A stretch of 42,143 bases of DNA from Bacteroidales bacterium (lineage in GTDB: Bacteria; Bacteroidota; Bacteroidia; Bacteroidales; WCHB1-69), in the NCBI GenBank assembly GCA_016290715.1, contig JAEEUY010000194.1, forward strand, positions 1-42,143, written 5' to 3'. Both the position numbers and the translations under genes were made by a program. How positions within the stretch are numbered: position 1 is the first letter of the stretch; the number at the start of each line of letters is the position of its first letter. The notes below the pieces were generated by a model, which saw only the letters and a list, made by a program, of their open reading frames with translations, was not told the DNA's origin and did not search any database. This document shows positions 31,301-38,180 of this stretch, piece by piece.

Positions 31301-33295
31301 TCCCCCACCCAAGCCACCACCTACTATTTGCGTGTGGAAAGCAATCACTGCACAGAAATAGATAGTGTTACCATTGATGTTTCCTCTTTTGAAATAACTT
31401 CTCCGCAAGGCTACGAAATTTGCTATGGAGACACCATTCAAATATATGTAACTCCATCTGTACAAGGAAACTACACATATTCTTGGATACCCACAAACGC
31501 AATTGTTGCTGGCGAAACAACTTATGCGCCGTGGGTTGCTCCCACCGCTAATACCCATTTTATTGCCACTGCTACCAATGAAATAGGTTGTACCGCCACC
31601 GACACTGTTCCCGTTGTAGTAAAAACCTATCAAATAAACACCCTGATTCATCATGTCAGCTGTCATGGAGGCAGCGACGGGTCTATCGGACTTGATGTAA
31701 GCGGCGGCACACCCCCTTACTATTTTCAATGGTCGAACGGAGCCACTACCGACTATGTTTCCTCCTTAACAGCAGGAAGTTATACCGTACTCATCACTGC
31801 TGCTGACGGGTGTTCTGCCATTGACACTTTCGTTATTCAGCAGCCACAACCACTGACAGTTACACTCATTGAAGCGCAAAGTATCAATTGTGACCAGATT
31901 TGCAACGGTCTATTAGAAATAGCTGCCAACGGAGGCACAGCTCCCTACTCCTATTCTTGGCTCAATGGCGCTGTCGGCAGTCGCATTGACAGTCTTTGTG
32001 CCGGCAACTATTCTGTAGTGGTTACAGATGCCAACCAGTGCCAAACCACGGGCGTTTTTGCCGTTACCGACACTTCTTTTAATGAATTAGACTATACCAT
32101 CCAACAACCACTTTGTGCGGGCGACTGCGCAGGGGCTATCTACCTCATACCACAATTTGGCGACTACCAGTACACCATCGTTTGTTGTGAAGATTCTATT
32201 CCTGTAAACGATTCTCTCACATCACTTTGTGCGGGAAATTATACTTTTTATGTTCATGTGGAGAATGGTTGTCAATATCATTTATACTTACAGGTTGCCG
32301 ATCCTGCACCGCTGCAATTTCTAAACTTTTACGTTACTGAACCCTTGTGTTATGGGGATGCCAATGGCAGAATCCAATTCAATGTTGGTGGGGGTACTCC
32401 TCCATACACCTACTGGGTGAACGACAACCCTGCCACTCCCTTAATGCAAAATCTTGAGGCAGGCAGTTATCACATTGTGGTTCGCGACAGCAACGGCTGC
32501 GAAATAGACACCACTGTTTCGCTCACTATGCCCGCTCCACTACAAATCACCGAATCACACCTCTCGCCACCTTGTCCGGAAGTGTGTGCGGGAAGTATCA
32601 CCCTTACCCCTACCGGTGGAACCGTTCCCTACTCCTATTTTTGGAGCAACAACCAAACAACCGCCCACATAGAATCACTATGCGCAGGAAATTACTCCGT
32701 TACCGTCAGTGATGCACACAACTGTATTGCAACTTTCTCCATCATGTTAGAAGATTCATCCCACTTCCCCGTGAATATTGAAGCATGGGGGGAGCCCGAT
32801 ACCCTCTACGAAGGCTACCAAACCACCCTGCATGTAACGGAATGTGGCAATGATTTCACCTACCAATGGCGGCCGGCTGCCACTTTAGAATCACCGACAG
32901 CACCCAATACAGTTGCCACGCCAACCCAAACCACCAATTACATCATTACTGCTACAGATCTATACGGGTGCGTGGTTACAGATACTGTTTTAATATATGT
33001 TCGCAAATTGATATGCGATGAACCGTATGTATTTGTCCCTAACGCTTTTACTCCCAATGGCGACGGCAAAAATGATGTTTTGTTCGTCCGTGGCGAAATT
33101 GTTACAGCTATTAAATTTGAGATTTTTGACCGGTGGGGTGAAAAGGTATTCTCTACCACCCAACAAAGTGAAGGATGGGACGGCACATTCCGTGGAAAGA
33201 TGTGCGAAGTAGGCGTTTATGATTACTATTTAGAGGTGATTTGTATTGGAGAAAACCACTTTTTCAAAAAAGGGAATGTAACACTAATACGTTAA
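28379..33295 (+). CDS. Giant T9SS surface protein with beta-propeller, PKD, Ig-like and five SprB repeats
   Basis: This 1638-residue exported protein has a signal peptide at about 1-35. A DUF7948-type N-domain follows (about 40-250, VEFIENKGQWDESVLFKAP), then SBBP beta-propeller repeats (about 255-740; several copies of the STYLGGSG and ITKF pattern) and a PKD domain (about 768-850, FYWDFGDGTTS). Three cysteine-containing Ig-like repeats span 855-1080. Five SprB-type repeats lie at about 1088-1465, each starting C-G-x-G or C-N-G and carrying GGTPPY or a variant and AGNYSV. Another Ig-like repeat follows. The C-terminal type B T9SS domain is at about 1545-1638 (VFVPNAFTPNGDGKND, FDRWGEKVF, GVYDYYLEV). 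By family it should be displayed on the cell surface, for adhesion or gliding. Its stop overlaps the converging nadA stop by 4 bases. Confidence 0.88.
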   Translation: MDQKMNNKFVKKIYFCLLLICIYASPIWAHHRDSLTIKNVEFIENKGQWDESVLFKAPIHGGAVFAEKDCFTFVVLEPNQLKEFYAAKFNQNLSVDGRIDAVAYKMHFLNANAHTHVIGQEKMLPYNNYFIGRDSRHWATHVAKFHSVLYQELYSGIDLLLTQEDAHLKYEFTIAPHTSPQQIQLEYEGIQNLFVAKGNLIIATNVMQIIELKPVAYQISNNGKRIYVDCAYKVNQHKLSFDVGDYNTDLPLVIDPVLIFASYSGSTSDNWGYSATYDKYGNLYSGGNVFGIGYPLVTGAFQINFGGGSTDIAISKFDTQGTFLHYSTYLGGSGSEVPHSLIVNDNDELYVLGTTSSSDYPVTADAYDTLFHGGSNFTLTNVVQYTGGSDIIITKFNATGDSLLGSTYLGGSANDGLNNVVNLRKNYADEVRGEIIIDEQSNVYVVSSTQSADFPVTPTAFQPQFSGGRQDGCIVKFNHNLSNLIWSTFFGGSGDDAAYSIVRASDNSLYVCGGTTSTDIPTSPNAIQSNFGGGLNDGFVAHINANGNQLLDVTYLGYEGYDQAYLIKNDRFDNPHIFGQTNASGNSWIHNAQWNVPGAGQFLIKLTPALDSIIWSTAFGTGRNGLDISPTALLVDLCNNIYMSGWGSPITNFGQGGTSGLPVTIDAYQNTTDNNDYYFICISDDASQLVYATYFGSPNAREHVDGGTSRFDNHGRIYQAVCAGCGGFDDFPTTYGAWSQQNNSTNCNIGVIKFDFNLPAVVAEFDVPNTICAPQEVTMHNTSQQISDTTNFYWDFGDGTTSQLESPSHLYTQSGTYTITLIVRDEGSCNFADTTSHTMVVLSNSNSTLADTSICIGDFVQIGIAPSGNPNVTYEWQPETNLNNPHISNPIADPSSTTDYMLFVSDGICIDTITQKVKVESITVDAGENRTICLGDSLTLVPMTTGPTIRYYWATNPSFRPLLNSDIYNPLLTVSPTQATTYYLRVESNHCTEIDSVTIDVSSFEITSPQGYEICYGDTIQIYVTPSVQGNYTYSWIPTNAIVAGETTYAPWVAPTANTHFIATATNEIGCTATDTVPVVVKTYQINTLIHHVSCHGGSDGSIGLDVSGGTPPYYFQWSNGATTDYVSSLTAGSYTVLITAADGCSAIDTFVIQQPQPLTVTLIEAQSINCDQICNGLLEIAANGGTAPYSYSWLNGAVGSRIDSLCAGNYSVVVTDANQCQTTGVFAVTDTSFNELDYTIQQPLCAGDCAGAIYLIPQFGDYQYTIVCCEDSIPVNDSLTSLCAGNYTFYVHVENGCQYHLYLQVADPAPLQFLNFYVTEPLCYGDANGRIQFNVGGGTPPYTYWVNDNPATPLMQNLEAGSYHIVVRDSNGCEIDTTVSLTMPAPLQITESHLSPPCPEVCAGSITLTPTGGTVPYSYFWSNNQTTAHIESLCAGNYSVTVSDAHNCIATFSIMLEDSSHFPVNIEAWGEPDTLYEGYQTTLHVTECGNDFTYQWRPAATLESPTAPNTVATPTQTTNYIITATDLYGCVVTDTVLIYVRKLICDEPYVFVPNAFTPNGDGKNDVLFVRGEIVTAIKFEIFDRWGEKVFSTTQQSEGWDGTFRGKMCEVGVYDYYLEVICIGENHFFKKGNVTLIR

Positions 33296-34227
33296 TTGAA
33301 CGATAACATTCTTTCTATCGATTTCCGCGCACGAGCCATCAACTCTTCATCCATTGTTATTTCGGGTTGTTCTGTTTCCAATGCCTGAAGAATATTCTCC
33401 AACGTATTCAGTTTCATGTGCACACAATAGGCACAATAGAGGCAATCTCCCGTTTTGCCTTCACAAGGACGAGGCGTATCCAACGTATAGAAAACCTTTT
33501 CAGGATTTTGTTTCTGCAACTCATGCAAAATACCCTGCTCTGTTACCACGATAAATGAGGTGGCGGATGACTCCTTCACATACTTGAGCATAGCCGCCGT
33601 AGAGCCAATATAATCAGCATTTTTTAAAACTTTAGACGGACATTCCGGGTGGGCAATGACTTGCGCCTCCGGATGAAGATCTCTTACCTCCAAAACCTCT
33701 TCCTCCTGTATCTGATCATGTACATGGCACGCGCCATCCCACAGCACCATATTCCTACCCAATTTTTGATTAATATAATTCCCCAAATTACGGTCGGGAG
33801 CGAAGACTATTTTTTCATCTTTAGGCAAAGAATTCACAATGCGCAACGCATTGCCGGAAGTAACAATAATATCCGACAACGCCTTCACTTGTGCACTGCA
33901 GTTGATATAACTCAACACGGTATATTGAGGATATTTTTCCAAAAATTTGGCAAAAGCATCAGCCGGACAACTATCAGCCAAAGAACACCCTGCCGCCAGG
34001 TTTGGAATGATCACTTTTTTGGCAGGATTAATAATTTTAGCGGTTTCTGCCATAAAATGCACCCCCGCAAAAAGAATAATATCCGCATCCGTAGCCGCAG
34101 CTTTTTGCGACAATGCCAAACTGTCACCCACAAAATCTGCAATTTCCTGCACTTCCGGTCGTGTATAATAATGTGCTAAAATAACGGCATTCTTCTTTTT
34201 TTTCAATTGCAAAATTTTGTTTTTCAT
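33292..34227 (-). CDS. nadA: Quinolinate synthase A
   Basis: NadA condenses iminoaspartate with dihydroxyacetone phosphate to give quinolinate in de novo NAD synthesis and needs a 4Fe-4S cluster. The 311-residue protein begins with AVILAHYYTRPEVQEIADFVGDSL in two parts (AVILAHYYTRPEVQ and EIADFVGDSL). It contains AAGCSLADSCPAD, YINCSAQVKA and FAPDRNLGNYI, all family motifs; a later Cys-rich GDCLYCAYC carries the third cluster ligand. nadB and nadC are not in the window. It is transcribed divergently from the Hdr-like operon. Confidence 0.95.
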   Translation of the reverse strand: MKNKILQLKKKKNAVILAHYYTRPEVQEIADFVGDSLALSQKAAATDADIILFAGVHFMAETAKIINPAKKVIIPNLAAGCSLADSCPADAFAKFLEKYPQYTVLSYINCSAQVKALSDIIVTSGNALRIVNSLPKDEKIVFAPDRNLGNYINQKLGRNMVLWDGACHVHDQIQEEEVLEVRDLHPEAQVIAHPECPSKVLKNADYIGSTAAMLKYVKESSATSFIVVTEQGILHELQKQNPEKVFYTLDTPRPCEGKTGDCLYCAYCVHMKLNTLENILQALETEQPEITMDEELMARARKSIERMLSFN

Positions 34228-34269
34228 TGTAAAATAGCGAATATTAATTTGTTCATTTTAAAAAGGCGG

Positions 34270-34277
34270 CAAAAGTA
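34270..34277 (-). promoter_or_regulatory. Bacteroidota -7 element for nadA
   Basis: On the minus strand TACTTTTG matches TAnnTTTG and lies about 43 bases upstream of the nadA start. Confidence 0.55.
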
Positions 34278-34339
34278 CAAAGATTTTTTCCATCATTAAC
34301 ATTTTTTTTGTAAAAGAATGTTAATATGACAAAATATAG

Positions 34340-34347
34340 TATCTTTG
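34340..34347 (+). promoter_or_regulatory. Bacteroidota -7 element for the Hdr-like operon
   Basis: TATCTTTG matches TAnnTTTG and lies 21 bases upstream of the first operon gene. It is about 60 bases from the divergent nadA element, so a regulator bound between them could affect both. Confidence 0.6.
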
Positions 34348-34368
34348 CAGTTATAATACTAATGCGTT

Positions 34369-34971
34369 ATGGGAAATTTATTTGATTTATTATCAGAAGA
34401 TTCTCGTTTCAACGATGCGTTGAAAGCGTGTATGAATTGTGGTATTTGCACGGCAATTTGTCCCGCAGCGGAATTTTATGATTACGATCCCCGTAAGATT
34501 TGTGATACCATACAACGGAAAGATGAAAATGCCATTGAAGCCCTTCTTCGTTCGGATATGATATGGGCATGTGGACAGTGTTTGTCTTGTAAGACCCGCT
34601 GTCCGCGAGGCAATGTCCCCGGAGAAATCATTCTAATCCTCAGAAAATATGCCCAAATACAAGGTTATTGCGGCGATTTTGTCCGCCAGCAACAACACCA
34701 ATTGGCAGAAACTGTAGGAAAAAACATATTGGAAATCGGCTATTGCGTGCATCCTGATAGGGTGTCGCCTGCAAAGCATCCTGAACAAGGTCCTATATGG
34801 GAATGGTATGTACAAAATATTGAACAAGTTGCTCCAAAATTGGGTGCCAATTACCATGGGGAAGGGCCGGGAGCTCTCCGTAAAATCAGAGAAGAGAATT
34901 TGGAAGAAATCCGTAAAATTTACGAGTGTACAGGGGGACAAAAACTGATGGACAAACTATTAAACGAGTAA
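34369..34971 (+). CDS. HdrC-like 4Fe-4S protein, first gene of the Hdr-like operon
   Basis: This is a 200-residue electron carrier of the heterodisulfide reductase subunit C type. Two complete 4Fe-4S motifs are present: C21, C24, C27 and C31P (CMNCGICTAICP), and C68, C71, C74 and C78P (CGQCLSCKTRCP). The N-terminus FNDALKACMNCG is typical of HdrC. A C-terminal extension of about 90 residues has no cysteine ligands in cluster spacing and may contact partner subunits. The next gene follows after 6 bases. In known Hdr systems HdrC carries electrons between HdrA and HdrB. Confidence 0.88.
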   Translation: MGNLFDLLSEDSRFNDALKACMNCGICTAICPAAEFYDYDPRKICDTIQRKDENAIEALLRSDMIWACGQCLSCKTRCPRGNVPGEIILILRKYAQIQGYCGDFVRQQQHQLAETVGKNILEIGYCVHPDRVSPAKHPEQGPIWEWYVQNIEQVAPKLGANYHGEGPGALRKIREENLEEIRKIYECTGGQKLMDKLLNE

Positions 34972-34977
34972 GACAAT

Positions 34978-35310
34978 ATGGCAGTAAACTTTGGTTATTC
35001 AATCTCAACGACACGCGTAATTAACTTTGATAATTGCGACTTTAATTTACTACACCAATTAGAAGAAATCGTTCCTTCCTATAAACGTTGTTTGAATTGC
35101 GGTGCTTGTACGGCAACGTGCAGCGCACAACAATTCACCAAATTTAATATTCGGAAAATCAAATCCCTATTCACTTCTGCCCAATATGATAAACTGGCTA
35201 AAGAGTTAGACAAGTGTATGTTATGCGGCAAATGTACTTTGGTGTGCCCTCGAGGCATCAATCTGCGCCCTGCTATCATGAATATGAGAAAAATATTGTC
35301 TAACAAGTAA
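34978..35310 (+). CDS. Second HdrC-like 4Fe-4S protein
   Basis: This is a 110-residue ferredoxin-like protein with two complete 4Fe-4S motifs: C38, C41, C44 and C48 (CLNCGACTATCS), and C80, C83, C86 and C90P (CMLCGKCTLVCP). The first motif ends in Cys-Ser instead of Cys-Pro. It resembles the HdrC core without the long C-terminal extension of the preceding gene, and the N-terminal 35 residues differ. Two HdrC-type genes in one operon suggest a four-cluster relay or two docking partners. It is 6 bases from the previous gene and 17 from the next. Confidence 0.85.
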   Translation: MAVNFGYSISTTRVINFDNCDFNLLHQLEEIVPSYKRCLNCGACTATCSAQQFTKFNIRKIKSLFTSAQYDKLAKELDKCMLCGKCTLVCPRGINLRPAIMNMRKILSNK

Positions 35311-35327
35311 TCTAAAATCCAACTACC

Positions 35328-37103
35328 ATGCAGAACCTGTTTCACCCATTTGTATTACCTTTTGTTTTAGGGACAATTATTCTATTTGCCATCTGCATCT
35401 GGAAATTCATACGATGGTTCCGTCATTTTGACAGATTACAACGCGCCATTCTCAGAAAAAATATCTTCTCTTGGAAAATCATCCCTGCCTTGTGGGAGGC
35501 CTTTCGCGAAGGATTATTACACATACGTATTTCACGTCAAAATCTCATTCTCGGATACATGCACCGCAGTATCGCCTTCGGGTGGTTTTTGCTCATTGTA
35601 GTAGGCTTTTTTGAAGCACACCTCACCCCTCTCAACTCACACCCTGTTTGGTTAGCGATTTTTTACCGCTTCTTTATCCATGAACATCACTTGTTCGCCT
35701 CCTCTGAAGTTTTCACTTTCATTATGGACCTGCTGCTACTCTATGTTTTATCAGGGATTTTCATTGCATTCTGCAAAAAAATCTACTCAAAAGCAGTAGG
35801 CATGAAAAAAACGACCAAGCATGTGCTTTTTGACCATTTTGCCAAGGTGTCTTTATGGGCCATTTTCCCTTTGCGACTTTTATCAGAATCGTTGGCCGCA
35901 AACGTATATCAAAACGGAGGATTTTTAACACAAAGTATAGGGAATTTCTTCAGTCCATGGTTCGCAGAAACATTTCTAACAACCTCGTGGACAATGTATT
36001 CCATTGCATTAGGCACCTTCTTTGTAGCACTTCCATTCTCAAGATACATGCACATTTTCACAGAAATCATCTTGATTTATTTCCGTCAAATGGGTGTGCA
36101 CGAACATTTGGAAAGAACAGGTTATACGATGTACGAACTGAATGCATGCTCCCGTTGCGGAATCTGCATTGATAACTGTCCTCTAAACAAAGACTTAAAC
36201 ATCACCAATGTTCAACCCGTGTACTTTTTAAGGGACCTTCGATACAAAAGAGGCACTGATGCCGTAGCTGACAACTGCCTGCTGTGTGGTCGTTGCGATG
36301 CCGCATGCCCCGTTAACATTGACCTTTTGGCTATTCGGCAACAAGAAAGAAACAAGCGGGAACAAGATCATTGCGACTACTCATATTTAAATAATATTCA
36401 ACCATTTAACGCTATCGGTCGCGTTGGTTTCTTCGGTGGTTGTATGTCACACCTCACCCCCGGCATTACCGAATCCATGAAAGCCATTTTTGAAGAAGTT
36501 GAACAAAAATACTGGTTCTTAGATGAAGAACGAACTATCTGCTGTGGAAGACCATTAATGCAACAGGGGTATTTGGAACAAGCTGCTGAGTTGCGCCGAA
36601 AAAACAGTGAACTGATCAAAAAATCAAAAATTTCGGTTCTCATCACCTCCTGCCCCATCTGCTACCAATCATTCAAGAATGAGTACAAGCTCTCCATTCC
36701 CATCATGCACCATACTGAATATATCATGAAGTTGCTGGAAACAGGGAAACTCAAACTTCGTAAAGATGACTTGCGGACCGTTTATCACGACCCTTGTGAA
36801 TTAGGAAGAGGCTGTGGCATTTATAAAGAACCCCGCCAAATTCTCAAAAAAGCCACTCATTTGGTAAAAGCCAAACATGAAAAAGAAGAAAGCATCTGCT
36901 GCGGTATCAATTTGGGAGACACATTGATTGACATTCGCCAACAAACCCAAATCCGTGATGCGGCAATGAATAATCTGATGTATAAAAATCCCGATCAAAT
37001 TTGTACGGCTTGCCCGATGTGCAAACGTGCTTTCAACCATGCGACAGATTTTCCGGTAAAGGATATTGCAGAGATTGTTAGGGAAAATATGATCAAAAAA
37101 TAA
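35328..37103 (+). CDS. Membrane HdrE-HdrD fusion: quinone-linked Fe-S oxidoreductase
   Basis: This is a 591-residue fusion. Residues 1-255 have about five membrane helices resembling the NarI/HdrE-type cytochrome b domain; histidines in or near helices include H79, H120/H121 and H242, possible heme ligands. Residues 274-327 hold two full 4Fe-4S motifs (C274, C277, C280, C284 and C317, C320, C323, C327). Two complete CCG domains follow, which in HdrD/HdrB bind non-cubane 4Fe-4S clusters: C372, C405-C406, C442, C445 and C490, C524-C525, C562, C565. The layout equals HdrE joined to HdrD, comparable to DsrM plus DsrK in one chain. It should link the complex to the menaquinone pool. The heme ligands are inference. 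Confidence 0.85.
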   Translation: MQNLFHPFVLPFVLGTIILFAICIWKFIRWFRHFDRLQRAILRKNIFSWKIIPALWEAFREGLLHIRISRQNLILGYMHRSIAFGWFLLIVVGFFEAHLTPLNSHPVWLAIFYRFFIHEHHLFASSEVFTFIMDLLLLYVLSGIFIAFCKKIYSKAVGMKKTTKHVLFDHFAKVSLWAIFPLRLLSESLAANVYQNGGFLTQSIGNFFSPWFAETFLTTSWTMYSIALGTFFVALPFSRYMHIFTEIILIYFRQMGVHEHLERTGYTMYELNACSRCGICIDNCPLNKDLNITNVQPVYFLRDLRYKRGTDAVADNCLLCGRCDAACPVNIDLLAIRQQERNKREQDHCDYSYLNNIQPFNAIGRVGFFGGCMSHLTPGITESMKAIFEEVEQKYWFLDEERTICCGRPLMQQGYLEQAAELRRKNSELIKKSKISVLITSCPICYQSFKNEYKLSIPIMHHTEYIMKLLETGKLKLRKDDLRTVYHDPCELGRGCGIYKEPRQILKKATHLVKAKHEKEESICCGINLGDTLIDIRQQTQIRDAAMNNLMYKNPDQICTACPMCKRAFNHATDFPVKDIAEIVRENMIKK

Positions 37104-37115
37104 ATATTTACGGTT

Positions 37116-38171
37116 ATGACGAAAAGATATTGGAATGAGTATCAAAAGGAAATAGCTGACGACCATTACTTCTACGAAAGAAGTTGCATCCGTCAAACCT
37201 TTTTTCCCGGTTCTGAAACGGCATTTTTGAAAATCATGCGTGACGAACTGCACAAAGATATCTATGATGAAGAGAACCAACATACCTGTACAGGCATCGG
37301 CTATCATAGCGATATTGTTCCTTTGGAGACCACCATGACTGTTGTGGCACGCCTGTTTTCTTTGATGAACGCAGCGGGTTATACCAACTACGTGCCTTCT
37401 TGCGTTACCTCTTTCGGTATTTTTACCGAGATGGTGGAAATATGGAAACATAACCCCGCCATGCTCGAAAAAACCCGTGAATATTTGAGAAAAGCCACTG
37501 GAAGGGAATTTGAACCTCCAGCGAATTTGGTGCATCCTTCTGATATTATCTATAAATTCCGGATGGAATTGAAAGAAAAGATGAAATATCAGTTGGTTAA
37601 CAGATTTACAGGAAAACCCTTGCGCGCTGTGGAACATGTAGGCTGCCACTATGCCAAAATCTTTCCCGAAAAGGGAATCGGCAAATCAGAATTCCCTCAC
37701 GTATTAGTAGGGATGATTGAAGCATGGGGCGGTGAAGTAATCGACTACCCTGAACGCCGTCATTGCTGCGGCTTCGGATTCCGCCACTATTTGCTCCAAG
37801 AAAATCGCGGATATTCGGTTGCCAATTCCAAAAAGAAATTTGAATCCATGGAACCCTACGAACCCGATTTTATCCTCACCAACTGTCCGGGATGTGCCAT
37901 GTTTATGGATAAATGGCAATACACCATTGCCGAAATGGAAAACAAAACCTACGACAAAGAAGGATATGGAATCCCCGTACTCACCTACGAAGAACTGACT
38001 GGACTCCTCCTCGGCTACGACCCTTGGAAATTAGGGCTCCAATTACATCAGGTGCAATCTGAAAACTTACTCAATAAAATAGGAATCAAGTATAATCCTG
38101 ACGAAAAATATCGTGGTGCCGACGGTCAAATACTGCCGATTCCTAACAGACCCAAATTTTTGAAACAATAA
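37116..38171 (+). CDS. HdrB-like CCG-domain protein
   Basis: This is a 351-residue cytoplasmic protein of the heterodisulfide reductase subunit B type. The C-terminal CCG domain is complete, with C177, C217-C218 (HCCGFGF), C257 and C260 (CPGC), so one non-cubane 4Fe-4S cluster is expected. The N-terminal CCG domain is degenerate. C24 is present, the CC pair reads C58-T59 (HTCTGIG), and the CxxC pair reads C96-x-x-S99. HdrB of methanogens has both sites intact and reduces the CoM-S-S-CoB disulfide there. The substrate here is therefore probably different. It starts 12 bases after the HdrE-HdrD fusion gene. Confidence 0.85.
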   Translation: MTKRYWNEYQKEIADDHYFYERSCIRQTFFPGSETAFLKIMRDELHKDIYDEENQHTCTGIGYHSDIVPLETTMTVVARLFSLMNAAGYTNYVPSCVTSFGIFTEMVEIWKHNPAMLEKTREYLRKATGREFEPPANLVHPSDIIYKFRMELKEKMKYQLVNRFTGKPLRAVEHVGCHYAKIFPEKGIGKSEFPHVLVGMIEAWGGEVIDYPERRHCCGFGFRHYLLQENRGYSVANSKKKFESMEPYEPDFILTNCPGCAMFMDKWQYTIAEMENKTYDKEGYGIPVLTYEELTGLLLGYDPWKLGLQLHQVQSENLLNKIGIKYNPDEKYRGADGQILPIPNRPKFLKQ

Positions 38172-38180
38172 TATAAAACC

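Noticed and set aside
31196..31729. 177-codon minus-strand frame inside the adhesin gene
   Set aside because: It is an antisense shadow of the Ig-like and SprB repeats.
36801..37649. 282-codon minus-strand frame opposite the Hdr-like genes
   Set aside because: It spans the junction of two clear plus-strand genes with complete cysteine motifs and shows no domain of its own.
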